DNA of 62,128 bases. Source: Chthonomonadaceae bacterium (GTDB taxonomy: Bacteria > Armatimonadota > Chthonomonadetes > Chthonomonadales > Chthonomonadaceae). The notes under the pieces are model-generated. The model made no database searches, was not told where the DNA came from, and was given only the letters and a program-made list of their open reading frames with translations. How positions within the stretch are numbered: position 1 is the stretch's first letter; each line of letters opens with the position of its first letter. Position numbers and translations under genes: made by a program. Location: the NCBI GenBank assembly GCA_027450145.1, contig DAIDKH010000016.1:1-62128 (forward strand), read 5' to 3'. Positions 26,454-35,656 of this stretch are shown one piece after another.

Positions 26454-27819
26454 GGCCCACCCGGTCATCCTAACTACGCCAACCAGGAGATCTAAAATCA
26501 AATCCCAACTGCACTCAATATTACGCCAAGCTGTCAATCTAGTGGCAGTCATCACCCCGGTCATTGCTCTATCCCTCTCCGCAGCAGCTGCAAAACCTGC
26601 CCATCCCGCTCACGCACGTCCCTTCGTGCCGCTTCCGCCGCCGGTTGTAAGAAGCCGAGGAGCAATATTGATTGATGCCGAATCTGGGCGCGTATTGTGG
26701 GCGCATAACCCCAATCGCGAGCTTCCTATGGCAAGCACGACAAAATTGATGACTGCAATATTGTTTTGTGAACGCGTTGCTCCTAATACGATTGTGGTTG
26801 CTGGCGCCGATGCCGCCAATACTCACGAGTGTTCGATGCATCTCAAGGTTGGTGAGAAGGTGACTGCTCACGACTTGCTCCGCGCCATGTTGTTACGATC
26901 AGCTAATGACAGTGCCGTAGCCGCTGCAGACGCGGCAGCAGGAAGCGTTCCGGCGTTTGTCAAGCTAATGAACGAACGTGCTAAACAGATGGGATGTACG
27001 CGAACGCACTTTACTAACCCGGATGGCCTTCCCAACCCCGACCACTACACAACTGCCCATGATTTGGCGATTATTGCCGCTGCCGCTATGCGAGTGCCGC
27101 GAATTCGAAACGTTGTGAAACTCCTAAAGGCGCGAATTCATCGGTCTATCGATAAGCAAGATGAGATAATGGTAAATCACACTCATTTTGTAGGGCACTT
27201 TCCGGGAGCTGATGGCGTCAAGACTGGTTGGACGGATGCCGCAGGTCATTGCCTGGTAGGATCTGATACTCGGGGCGGTTGGGAATTGATTTCGGTGGTT
27301 CTACATAGTCCCAATTTCGTTAAAGAGACAGAGAGCATTATGGACTATGGCTTCCACAACTTCGAACGCAAGGAGGTTGCCCCTGCAGGTGCAACGCTTA
27401 CCACCTACCGTGTCGAAGGTGGTGTACGCCCTGTTGTGAGTGCAGTAACTCCATTACCGGTCTACGTCGTTGTTTCCAAAGCGGATAAACAACCCATTAA
27501 ATTCTATCCGCAGCCCGGTACGCTTCACGCACCAATCGATAAGGGCGGTCCGGTTGCCGTAGGTGAATTTATGCAGGGCAACACGCAGCTTGCAACCACA
27601 ATATTGGATGCAGCGTCCACTGTAGATATCCCGCCTGTAGCGGCCAAGGGCCCAACAATGGCGGAAGCTGTTCGATTATTGCTTACAACAGCGCTTGTTC
27701 TGGTATTCTTGGTGTATGGAATTAGAATTACCTCGGCTGCACAAAGCGCTCGCCGACGCCGGCGTGGCATCGAGGCGGGCCTGCGAGGCGATGATCGCTC
27801 AGGGCCGCGTTACCGTTAA
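26452..27819 (+). CDS. dacA: D-alanyl-D-alanine carboxypeptidase (S11, PBP5-like)
   Basis: Trims the terminal D-Ala from peptidoglycan stem peptides in the periplasm. 455 residues. An N-terminal hydrophobic export segment with basic start is followed by the penicillin-binding motifs Ser95-x-x-Lys98 (MASTTKLM), Ser150-x-Asn152 (RSANDSAV) and Lys257-Thr-Gly (VKTGWTD). A beta domain follows, then a C-terminal anchor (LLLTTALVLVFLVYG, about 406-420) and a basic tail. The chosen ATG has no Shine-Dalgarno sequence and overlaps a -10 box; GTG 26542 is an alternative. The 3' 104 bases overlap the pseudouridine synthase gene in another frame. Confidence 0.92.
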   Translation: MAHPVILTTPTRRSKIKSQLHSILRQAVNLVAVITPVIALSLSAAAAKPAHPAHARPFVPLPPPVVRSRGAILIDAESGRVLWAHNPNRELPMASTTKLMTAILFCERVAPNTIVVAGADAANTHECSMHLKVGEKVTAHDLLRAMLLRSANDSAVAAADAAAGSVPAFVKLMNERAKQMGCTRTHFTNPDGLPNPDHYTTAHDLAIIAAAAMRVPRIRNVVKLLKARIHRSIDKQDEIMVNHTHFVGHFPGADGVKTGWTDAAGHCLVGSDTRGGWELISVVLHSPNFVKETESIMDYGFHNFERKEVAPAGATLTTYRVEGGVRPVVSAVTPLPVYVVVSKADKQPIKFYPQPGTLHAPIDKGGPVAVGEFMQGNTQLATTILDAASTVDIPPVAAKGPTMAEAVRLLLTTALVLVFLVYGIRITSAAQSARRRRRGIEAGLRGDDRSGPRYR

Positions 27820-28522
27820 CGGAAAGCGTGTCGACCAGCAGGGAATGCGGATCAACCCAGCTACCGACCAAGTTCGGGTGGATGGGGGCCTGATCGTTAT
27901 GGATGCCCCTGCAGCCCCAGTTTATATCATGGTGAACAAGCCGGTGGGATGCCACTCTACCGTATCTGATCGGCATGCATCGTTCACCGTGATGGATTTG
28001 GTGCAGGAATTAGGAACCAGGGTTTACCCTGTGGGGAGACTGGATGCACTAACCTCTGGTCTTTTGTTGATGACTAATGACGGTGACTTCGCCTATAAAG
28101 TCACTCACCCTCGCTACCACGTTCCGCGAACCTACAGGGTGCGAGCACGAGGGTTTGTAACCCGTGAAACTGCTACGCGACTAGCTGAGGGTATTGAGCT
28201 GACAGACGGTATGACGCTTCCTGCAGAGGTGAAGTACATTGATTATGACCCCGCTACTGCTTGCACAATCATTGAGATCACCATATATGAGGGGCGCAAC
28301 CGGCAGGTTCGCCGCATGTTTCAGGCTGTGGGGCACCCTGTAAAGGAGTTGTCTAGAATTGCATTTGGGAGCCTGTTGTTGCGCGATCTGGCTTCGGGAA
28401 CATGGCGTAAATTGAGACCGCCCGAGGTTAGTTCTCTTCTCAACGAGGCAACAACCACTTCCAACTCTCCAGGTACGCAACCAGCAAATGACCGCCGAAA
28501 GGGGTCAAAGCCGCGATCATGA
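27716..28522 (+). CDS. rluB: Pseudouridine synthase of the RsuA/RluB family
   Basis: Isomerises a uridine in rRNA. 268 residues: an N-terminal S4 RNA-binding domain (LHKALADAGVASRRACEAMIAQGRVTVNG), then the catalytic domain with Asp110 in GRLDALTSGLLLMTNDG, and the RsuA-family signature YEGRNRQVRRMF. RluB (23S) is more likely than RsuA from length and general resemblance, but this is not certain. ATG 27716 lies inside dacA's last codons (a 104-base overlap). The stop overlaps the next gene by ATGA. Confidence 0.88.
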   Translation: MELELPRLHKALADAGVASRRACEAMIAQGRVTVNGKRVDQQGMRINPATDQVRVDGGLIVMDAPAAPVYIMVNKPVGCHSTVSDRHASFTVMDLVQELGTRVYPVGRLDALTSGLLLMTNDGDFAYKVTHPRYHVPRTYRVRARGFVTRETATRLAEGIELTDGMTLPAEVKYIDYDPATACTIIEITIYEGRNRQVRRMFQAVGHPVKELSRIAFGSLLLRDLASGTWRKLRPPEVSSLLNEATTTSNSPGTQPANDRRKGSKPRS

Positions 28523-29415
28523 AGTGGTTACCCCTGGCGATTGCTATACTGGTAGTTTACGGCTGTACACCTCCTCGACGCTCCAATATCGGCGCGAAAA
28601 GGTCAAGTTCGGCCACTCACTTAGTGGATGCAACAGGTAAAACGGTGACCCTTTCAGCCTATCCCCAACGGATCGTTTCTGCTGCACCAAGTATCACGGA
28701 GACCATATACAGCCTAGGCGCGCAGAATCGCCTGGTACTCGATACTACCTCATGTAAGTACCCGCCTGCGGCTGCGCTTAAACCACACTTCAACGCTGTC
28801 AGTGCGGATGTCGAACCCATCCTGGCTGCAAACCCTGATCTTGTCATCTGTGTGGCCGGGGAAGACTCGCGTCTGCTACCTGGGCTTCTAAAGGCGGGAG
28901 TACCAGTAGTGCAGGTCAAGGCATCCAGCCTGAAGGATGTCTATCAAAGCATTCAAATTATTGGACAGGCTGTGGGACTTACACAGGCGGCTGTTAACCT
29001 TAACCAGGAGATTGCGAGCCGCATACACAATGTGGAGGCGCGTGTGAGGGGATTGAAGCGTCCCACTGTGCTAATGGTCTATTCATCCAATCCAATCTAC
29101 ACAACAGGTCCTCAGTCCTTTATTAGCGACATCGTACGCGCTGCTGGTGGAGAGAATGTGGTAACAAGCGAACCTCCTGGTGATGTTTTGTCATCCGAAC
29201 AGGCGGTCGCGTTGCATCCACAGGTGATAATATGCGATCCGGGTGTAGCTGTACAACTCACGAATATGCCCGGCTGGAAGCAATCAGTTCCAGCCGTCAT
29301 GAACCACCGATTCTATTCCGACGACAACCTGAACCGACCCGGGCCGTCGCTGGCTGCCGCCTGTGAGCGCTTGGCAGCGTGGTTGCATCCGAATCGACGC
29401 GGTGCAGGCTCTTAA
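28519..29415 (+). CDS. Lipoprotein periplasmic substrate-binding protein (BtuF/FecB-like)
   Basis: 298 residues. The signal peptide ends in lipobox VVYGC (Cys16), so it is a membrane-anchored lipoprotein. Features of the metal-chelate/cobalamin binding class are DATGKTVTLSAYPQRIVSAAPSITETIYSLGA at the start, VSADVEPILAANPDLVI, and the final YSDDNLNRPGPSLAAACERLA. The long connecting helix of class III binding proteins is evident. No permease or ATPase gene is adjacent, so it must pair with a transporter elsewhere. It overlaps rluB by four bases and is the last gene of the dacA operon. Confidence 0.85.
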   Translation: MKWLPLAIAILVVYGCTPPRRSNIGAKRSSSATHLVDATGKTVTLSAYPQRIVSAAPSITETIYSLGAQNRLVLDTTSCKYPPAAALKPHFNAVSADVEPILAANPDLVICVAGEDSRLLPGLLKAGVPVVQVKASSLKDVYQSIQIIGQAVGLTQAAVNLNQEIASRIHNVEARVRGLKRPTVLMVYSSNPIYTTGPQSFISDIVRAAGGENVVTSEPPGDVLSSEQAVALHPQVIICDPGVAVQLTNMPGWKQSVPAVMNHRFYSDDNLNRPGPSLAAACERLAAWLHPNRRGAGS

Positions 29416-29560
29416 CGTTCTTCCGTGTAAATAACAACGCCATTTTTTGTACGAGCCAATAACGACTTGCATGCCTGTTTTTCCGTACTATATTCATTAA
29501 TCTTTGCTGTAGTTCTGGTTTCTAAGTGTTAAACTTCACTGCGAGAAGGAAGAGGGATCC

Positions 29561-31027
29561 ATGAACACGAAGTTATCGTATTTGGTCGCTGTGTCACTTG
29601 CCGCGGCCACAGGGCATGCCGCGGTCGCACAAGGAGCTCCTGTGACTTTGAAAGTGAATGCTGGCAAAGTGTTGCAAACTGTTAGTCCCACTATGTTTGG
29701 AATTAATACCGCCGTGTGGGACAAGAACCTGGATGAGCCATATACAATCAACCGAATACGACAGATGGGAATAGGGATACTAAGGTTTCCCGGAGGGTCG
29801 ACTTCCGATGGGTACCATTGGGAAGCAGGAATAAACGGCAAGAACGGCAGGCCGTCGCATCCCAATTTTGATGATTTTGCGCAGGTTGCAAAGGGAGCCG
29901 ATACGCAGGCGATGATCACCGTGAACTATGGAAGCGGTACAGCCTCGGAAGCGGCGGCCTGGGTAAAGTATTCCAATATAACTCGACATTATGGATTTAA
30001 GTACTGGGAGATTGGAAACGAGTGCTACGGAGGTTGGGAAGAAGACAAACACAAAATACCGCATGATCCCTACACGTACGCCTCCGAAGCTGCTAAGTAC
30101 ATCACCGAGATGAAAGCCGCAGACCCTACAATTAAGGTGGGTGTGGTGGTGGAAACCGGAGAAGACGCGTACGCGAATAATAAGGACCATGCCGCAATTA
30201 ACCCTGTTACCGGAGTGACGCATTACGGTTGGACTCCAGTGGTGCTGAGTACCATGAAAGCTCTGCATGTGTTACCGGATTTTCTCATTTACCATAGGTA
30301 CGAGCAGGCACCTCACCACGAATCCGACGCTGCTTTGTTGCAGGATGCCAAAACCTGGAATAAGGATGCGGCTAATCTTGAGATGATGAAGCGCGATTAT
30401 CTAGGTTCCGCAGGTAAAAAGATTCAAATTGTCTGTACTGAGAACAACTCCGTTTACAGTAACCCGGGCAAGCAGACGACTAGCCTCGTAAATGCTTTGT
30501 ACCTTGCAGACAGTGTAGGTAACTTGTTGAAATCGCCCTTCAGAACCTGGATTTGGTGGGACCTGCGCAACGGTGTAGACACAAGTAATAACCTTAGTTC
30601 TAGCCTATATGGATGGCGGCCATATGGTGACTACGGTGTTCTACAATTGAATCGCGATGAATACCCCACGTTCTACGCGTTTAGAATGCTGAAGCATTTT
30701 GCAAGAGGAGGGGACCGCATAGTGGACGCAGTCAGCAGTACCGATATGGTAGGTGCCTTTGCGTGTTTGCGAAAAAACGGGGATTTGGCCCTCCTGCTCA
30801 TTAATAAAAGTCCCAATAACATTCTAAGGGATCATGTTGAACTGCGCGCATTTAAACCCGTTGGTGGCGCGACAGAATACTTTTACGGCATACCACAGGA
30901 CGATGCCGCAAAGAACGGAAAACCTGAACACGGCGTCCAACGGAAGGCATTTAATGCCTCAGGTGCGGAGTTCTCCATCAGCCTGCAGCCGTACTCTCTC
31001 ACTACCGTCGTGTTGCATGAGCGCTAA
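29561..31027 (+). CDS. Secreted alpha-L-arabinofuranosidase-like glycosidase (GH51-type)
   Basis: 488 residues with signal peptide (YLVAVSLAAATGHAAVAQ). The TIM-barrel motif ILRFPGGSTSDGYHWEAGI, acid/base Glu154 in YWEIGNECYGG and nucleophile Glu294 in VCTENNS fit clan A family 51 enzymes. A C-terminal beta domain with ALLLINKSPNN follows. Probably releases arabinose from plant hemicellulose outside the cytoplasm. The start has AGGAAG/GAGGG upstream. It stands alone, 145 bases after the dacA operon and upstream of the infC promoter. Confidence 0.88.
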   Translation: MNTKLSYLVAVSLAAATGHAAVAQGAPVTLKVNAGKVLQTVSPTMFGINTAVWDKNLDEPYTINRIRQMGIGILRFPGGSTSDGYHWEAGINGKNGRPSHPNFDDFAQVAKGADTQAMITVNYGSGTASEAAAWVKYSNITRHYGFKYWEIGNECYGGWEEDKHKIPHDPYTYASEAAKYITEMKAADPTIKVGVVVETGEDAYANNKDHAAINPVTGVTHYGWTPVVLSTMKALHVLPDFLIYHRYEQAPHHESDAALLQDAKTWNKDAANLEMMKRDYLGSAGKKIQIVCTENNSVYSNPGKQTTSLVNALYLADSVGNLLKSPFRTWIWWDLRNGVDTSNNLSSSLYGWRPYGDYGVLQLNRDEYPTFYAFRMLKHFARGGDRIVDAVSSTDMVGAFACLRKNGDLALLLINKSPNNILRDHVELRAFKPVGGATEYFYGIPQDDAAKNGKPEHGVQRKAFNASGAEFSISLQPYSLTTVVLHER

Positions 31028-31095
31028 ATTACGTTGGGTGCAACTACAGGGCAGTGGCAGCATGCTACTCTGCAGGTATTTGCCTGAGCGGTTGC

Positions 31096-31125
31096 TTGAC
31101 AAGAGTTTAGACCGAACTGTATACT
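31096..31125 (+). promoter_or_regulatory. Sigma70 promoter of the infC operon
   Basis: Consensus TTGACA (31096-31101), 18-base spacer, TATACT (31120-31125). A leader of about 80 bases precedes infC. Confidence 0.8.
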
Positions 31126-31209
31126 ATATGCCTGTGTGAGGTGACGTGTACAATTTCCAGATGCACGGGCAATATCGTCAGTGCACTTTTACTAGTACAG
31201 GGGTGACCT

Positions 31210-31740
31210 ATCAACAAAGATTTTCGCGTTAACGAGCAAATATTGCGTGGTACCAAGGACGTTCGAGTACGTGACGTCCGCCTGATCGATGAAACTGGCC
31301 AGGCTCTTGGAATTGTGAGTGCACGAGATGCACTTGCCATGGCAGTTGAAAAGGGTCTCGATCTCATTGAAGTGGCTGCTACCGCTCAGCCTCCAGTCTG
31401 TCGCATAGGTGATTACGGCAAGATAAAGTATGAGCAGGGCAAACGAGAGCGCGAGCAGCACAAAAAACAGCGCCAGCAAGAGTTGAAGGGTATCAAGATG
31501 CGACCCGTTACTGCTGAGCATGATTTTATGGTTCGAGTTAAGCACGCTCTGGAGTTCATTGAAAAGGGTGATAAAGTCAAGATCACCATTCAGTTCAAGG
31601 CGCGAGAAATTACACATCCAGAAATTGCGCGAAAACTGATGGACAGGATGACCGAAGCGCTTGCGGAGAAGACGGTCGTAGAAAAGCCCGCATCCATTGA
31701 GGGCAAATTTATGACAATGATCGTAAGCCCAAAATCTTAA
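31210..31740 (+). CDS. infC: Translation initiation factor IF-3
   Basis: Binds the 30S subunit and checks start codons and initiator tRNA. The longest frame with a standard start begins at TTG 31243 (MRGTKDVRVRD). That omits the conserved IF-3 N-terminus. The in-frame codons before it read ATC AAC AAA GAT TTT and encode INKDFRVNEQILRG, the canonical IF-3 opening, with GGGGTG six or so bases before the ATC. I therefore call ATC 31210 as the start, giving 176 residues. Rare infC starts (ATT in E. coli, ATC in Myxococcus) are the basis of IF-3 autoregulation. First gene of infC-rpmI-rplT-pheS-pheT. Confidence 0.95.
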   Translation: MNKDFRVNEQILRGTKDVRVRDVRLIDETGQALGIVSARDALAMAVEKGLDLIEVAATAQPPVCRIGDYGKIKYEQGKREREQHKKQRQQELKGIKMRPVTAEHDFMVRVKHALEFIEKGDKVKITIQFKAREITHPEIARKLMDRMTEALAEKTVVEKPASIEGKFMTMIVSPKS

Positions 31741-31770
31741 TCCGCAGATGCGGATTCACAAGGCAAAACA

Positions 31771-31986
31771 ATGAAAGCAAAAGTGAAAGTCAAGCTGAAA
31801 ACCCGCAAGACTGCGGCTAAGCGGTTCTCGGTAACGGGGACCGGCAAACTTATGCATGGTAAAACCGGCTTGAACCACCTAATGCGTAAAAAAGACCACA
31901 ATCGTCGCCGAAATCTACTCGCAGACACTACGCTTGATAAGGGCAACGAAGTGCGCATTTCGCACATGATGGGCGAAGGCCACTAG
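31771..31986 (+). CDS. rpmI: 50S ribosomal protein L35
   Basis: 71 residues, highly basic, with the L35 signatures KTRKTAAKRFSVTGTGK and KKDHNRRRNL. It lies 30 bases after infC in the classic order. The N-terminus is slightly longer than in E. coli. Confidence 0.97.
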   Translation: MKAKVKVKLKTRKTAAKRFSVTGTGKLMHGKTGLNHLMRKKDHNRRRNLLADTTLDKGNEVRISHMMGEGH

Positions 31987-32070
31987 GCCCATAGTTCTTA
32001 CTGCAGTCACCTGCACCAATCTGGTTAGGCCCGCAGGTAGCAGGGATATGCAACCAAAGGAGAGAATTTT

Positions 32071-32451
32071 ATGCCGCGCGTAAAACGTGGCCTTATGACC
32101 CACAAGCGTCACAAAAAGGTGCTTGAAAAGGCTAAGGGATATTGGGGTGGTAAGCGCAATCTGTTCAAGACTGCTCATGAACAGATGCTTAAGTCCGGCA
32201 ACTACGCATATAGAGATCGACGCAACCGCAAGCGGGACTTTCGTCGCTTGTGGATTACGCGTATTAGCGCGGGCTGCAGGGCTCAGGGAATGCAGTATTG
32301 TAGGTTTATCGCTGGTCTTACACGCGCAGGTATCGAACTAGATCGTAAGGTTATGGCTGAAATGGCCGTGTCAGATACACAGTCGTTTAATCAGCTCGTC
32401 GCTCTTGCGGCGAGCGCCCTTAAATCTGGAGAAGCCACCCCGGCCGCCTAG
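32071..32451 (+). CDS. rplT: 50S ribosomal protein L20
   Basis: 126 residues. Starts [16 protein letters not shown] and contains [30 protein letters not shown] and [18 protein letters not shown], all L20 hallmarks. AAGGAGAG lies before the ATG. Binds 23S rRNA early in assembly; in other bacteria it represses this operon. The short Ala-rich C-terminal tail is unremarkable. Confidence 0.98.
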   Translation: MPRVKRGLMTHKRHKKVLEKAKGYWGGKRNLFKTAHEQMLKSGNYAYRDRRNRKRDFRRLWITRISAGCRAQGMQYCRFIAGLTRAGIELDRKVMAEMAVSDTQSFNQLVALAASALKSGEATPAA

Positions 32452-32551
32452 CTGCCATAACTACTTTCATATGAATTCGCTCTGTGCTACCGCTTCTCCT
32501 CTTTAGGCGGCAGTACGGGGCGATTTGCTTTTAGATCCCCAGGAGACGGCT

Positions 32552-33550
32552 GTGACCGACCCAATAAACGAGATGTTAACTACGGCGCTGACGTCAGTTT
32601 CGGCTGCACGAAACAGCGCAGAACTTACTGAACTGGAAACGCAGTTCCTCGGCAGAAACAAGGGCCTTAATGAGTTAAAGCGAGAGATCGCCAAGCTGCC
32701 GAAGGAAGAGCGGCCATCGTTTGGTTCGCGAATAAATGACGCGGCTGCACTTTTGGAACGAGAGTTTGCCAAGAGGAAGACAGAGCTCAAATCAGGGGAA
32801 CTGAACGAGCGGATTCGCCTTGAAACAATCGACGTCACCCTTCCAGGCACTGAACTGCCAATGGGTAGGCTTCATCCTCTCAGCACGACCACTCTGGATA
32901 TAAAGGCAACCCTGGGTGGTATGGGATTTGAGTTTGTTGACGGGCCGGAACTAGAGGACTATAAGTACAATTTTGAGGTTCTGAACTATCCTGAGGATCA
33001 CCCTGCCATGGATGAACAGAACTCATTCTTCATAACTCCCTCTAAGCTGTTGCGTACACAAACGACCGCACTTCAGGGTCGCGTGATGGGCGAACGTCGA
33101 CCACCGTTTAGGATCGCTACGGTCGGCCGCTGCTACCGGTATGAGGCTGTCGATGCTACCCATCACCATACGTTTCATCAGGTTGATGTATTCATGGTAG
33201 ATGAAAAGATCAGTATGGCGGACCTTAAGGGTACTTTGGGCACCTTTGCACGCAGCATGTTCGGAGGAGACACGACAGTACGGTTTAGGCCAGATTTCTT
33301 TCCGTTTGTCGAACCTGGAGTAGACTATTCCATCTCATGGAAAATGCCAGATGGGCGCATAAGGTGGCTGGAGTTAGGTGGAGCTGGATTAATCCATCCG
33401 TCCATTCTGCGTGCTCACGGCATTGATTCGGAACGGTATAGTGGCTTCGCCTTCGGCCTAGGTGTTGAGCGAATTCATATGCTTCGCCACGGAGTAAGTG
33501 ACTTGCGCCTTTACCTTGACAACGATCTCCGATTCCTAGAACAGTTTTAG
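32552..33550 (+). CDS. pheS: Phenylalanyl-tRNA synthetase alpha subunit
   Basis: 332 residues from GTG 32552, which has AGGAG eight bases upstream; the frame opens earlier at TTG 32525 but without support. It has an N-terminal coiled-coil arm, then class II motifs: HPLSTTTLDIKATLGGMGFEF, motif 2 around TVGRCYRYEAVDATHHHTFHQVD, and motif 3 GFAFGLGVERIHMLRHG. It forms the (alpha-beta)2 enzyme with PheT, 15 bases downstream. Confidence 0.97.
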   Translation: MTDPINEMLTTALTSVSAARNSAELTELETQFLGRNKGLNELKREIAKLPKEERPSFGSRINDAAALLEREFAKRKTELKSGELNERIRLETIDVTLPGTELPMGRLHPLSTTTLDIKATLGGMGFEFVDGPELEDYKYNFEVLNYPEDHPAMDEQNSFFITPSKLLRTQTTALQGRVMGERRPPFRIATVGRCYRYEAVDATHHHTFHQVDVFMVDEKISMADLKGTLGTFARSMFGGDTTVRFRPDFFPFVEPGVDYSISWKMPDGRIRWLELGGAGLIHPSILRAHGIDSERYSGFAFGLGVERIHMLRHGVSDLRLYLDNDLRFLEQF

Positions 33551-33565
33551 CGAGGGAGTAGGTTA

Positions 33566-35656
33566 ATGCAAGTTCCATTTGAATGGCTAAAGAGCTTTTG
33601 TGATCCCGGCGTCGAAGTTGAGGATATTGCTCAGCGACTAACGATGGGAGGACTTGAGGTTGAGGGTATACAACACGAGGCGACCGAAGATCAGCCTGTT
33701 GTGCCCGTACTCGACGTGTATATAACACCGAACCGCGGAGACTGCCTATCTATTCTGGGTGCAGCCCGCGAAGTTTCAGCCTTGTACGATGTTCCACTTC
33801 AAATGCCAAAGTACGCGGCGTCTTGCAAGGGGGGGGTGGTAGACAGTGCTGCGATGGTATCTGTTGAGGATCCACTGCTATGCCCGCGGTATGCGGCTCG
33901 CGTTATTCGTGGAGTAAAAGTTGGGCCATCTCCCTTGTGGATGCAGCGAAGATTGATTGCCTGCGGCCAGCGTCCGATCAACTGCGTTGTAGATGTCACA
34001 AACTACGTCATGCTTGAGCTGGGACAGCCGCTGCATGCATTTGATTTGAAGAAGCTTGCAGGCGAGCAGATAGTCGTACGTTTGGCGCGGGATGGTGAAT
34101 CTCTCACAACCCTAGATGGTAACGCACGAGTTCTACCAGCCGGTACACTCGTCATCGCCGATGCCATTCGGCCTGTTGCCGTTGCAGGCGTAATGGGAGG
34201 TGAAAACTCGGAGGTCACTGAACTTACCGAGGACATACTGCTGGAAGCGGCCCACTTTCAACCGCTTTCCGTACGTAGGACGGCACGAAACCTGGGAATG
34301 CGAAGTGAGGCATCCTACCGATTTGAGCGATTCGTGGACCCCGAACTGGTGTTGACTGCACTGGACAGGGCCTGTCAGCTTTTAGAGGATATGGGTCTTC
34401 CTCCTGCCCTGGACGGACATATCGATGTTCGTGCAGCCGAACCGAAAGAGCGCAGTGTAGCGATAAGAGTGAGTAGAACGTCTGCCCTTTTAGGTCTATC
34501 AGTCTCCCTGCCGGACGTTGTTGAATGCCTACGAAGGCTGGGTATTACCACGCAGGTAACCGATGGTAACGACAAGCTAGTTGCTCTTATACCCAGCTAC
34601 AGGCCCGATTTAATGCTGGAAGAGGATCTGGTTGAGGAGGTGGGGCGCATCTATGGGTACGAAAAGATTCCGGAGACGCTCCCACATTCCGTCGCGATAA
34701 ATGGTGGCGACAACGCGAACGGAGAAGCGCGTACGCTCGTTCGGCGCACGCTCGCGGCATGTGGTCTGCAGGAGGTTGTTTGCCACAGTCTTACGGGACC
34801 CAGAGCATGGGATACTCCATCTGAGGCGGTGGACACAGTATTGGTGCGCAATGTACTTTCGGCGGAAGTCAGTCGCCTACGGCGTTCTCTTGTTCCTGGT
34901 TTGCTAGAAACGGCCCGTAAAAACCTGGCATTTGGTCGAGCGCACATGGGACTATTTGAGATTGGTGCAGTTTGGCATCTTCAGGATGGCGAGCCGGTTG
35001 AAAAATCGTCTGTTGCGTGTCTATTGGTGGGGTCGCTTACTCCATCGTCGTGGAGGCGCACAAGTGAGAACAGCGACTTCTACACGATACGAGCCGTGGC
35101 TGGTCGCCTATTACAGGCATTCGGAAAGCTGTCCCTTCAAATCGAGCCGCTTAGTCATGATTTAGCAATGTCCCTCACGCGCTTTCACCCGGGTCGCTCG
35201 GGCCACATTGTCGTGAACGGCGTAGAAATCGGTATCATTGGAGAGCTGCATCCTGCGATGGCGGAACAGTTGGGGTTCAGAGAGCGTGTTTATTTCTTTG
35301 AGCTGGATGGTGATTTTCTAGTCTCAAACTCTGCAACCATCGGACAGTTTGTCGCACTACCGCGCTTCCCAAGCGTCAACCGCGATATCGCGCCCCGCAT
35401 ACCGGAAGCGCTGTCCTATTCAACGGTGGAAAGGGCCGTTCTACACGCTGGCTGCGACCTTCTTGCAGGAGTGCGTTTAACGGATTTGTATACGGGTGAA
35501 CATATAGCGAAAGGCTTCAAGAGCCTTACCTTGTCGCTAAGCCTTCGCAGCCCGGAACACACCCTCAGTGACGTGGAAATTGAGAATGCCGTCGAACAGG
35601 TTCGCCAGTCACTAAGATCCTCGTGCAGCGCGACATTTGCGGGAGATCCCGTTTGA
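33566..35656 (+). CDS. pheT: Phenylalanyl-tRNA synthetase beta subunit, lacking the tRNA-binding OB domain
   Basis: 696 residues, about 100 shorter than common bacterial PheT. It opens with the normal MQVPFEWLKSFCDP (B1) but passes from GLEVEGIQH directly to VVPVLDVYITPNRGDCLSILG. The EMAP/Trbp111-like OB domain (B2) that normally lies between is reduced to about 10 residues. The B3/B4 editing region (RPINCVVDVTNYVMLELGQPLHAFD), the B5 domain, the catalytic-like core and the C-terminal anticodon-binding B8 domain (FPSVNRDIAPRIPE ... AEHTLSDVE-like) are intact. It follows pheS by 15 bases with GGGAG/TAGG upstream. Confidence 0.95.
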   Translation: MQVPFEWLKSFCDPGVEVEDIAQRLTMGGLEVEGIQHEATEDQPVVPVLDVYITPNRGDCLSILGAAREVSALYDVPLQMPKYAASCKGGVVDSAAMVSVEDPLLCPRYAARVIRGVKVGPSPLWMQRRLIACGQRPINCVVDVTNYVMLELGQPLHAFDLKKLAGEQIVVRLARDGESLTTLDGNARVLPAGTLVIADAIRPVAVAGVMGGENSEVTELTEDILLEAAHFQPLSVRRTARNLGMRSEASYRFERFVDPELVLTALDRACQLLEDMGLPPALDGHIDVRAAEPKERSVAIRVSRTSALLGLSVSLPDVVECLRRLGITTQVTDGNDKLVALIPSYRPDLMLEEDLVEEVGRIYGYEKIPETLPHSVAINGGDNANGEARTLVRRTLAACGLQEVVCHSLTGPRAWDTPSEAVDTVLVRNVLSAEVSRLRRSLVPGLLETARKNLAFGRAHMGLFEIGAVWHLQDGEPVEKSSVACLLVGSLTPSSWRRTSENSDFYTIRAVAGRLLQAFGKLSLQIEPLSHDLAMSLTRFHPGRSGHIVVNGVEIGIIGELHPAMAEQLGFRERVYFFELDGDFLVSNSATIGQFVALPRFPSVNRDIAPRIPEALSYSTVERAVLHAGCDLLAGVRLTDLYTGEHIAKGFKSLTLSLSLRSPEHTLSDVEIENAVEQVRQSLRSSCSATFAGDPV

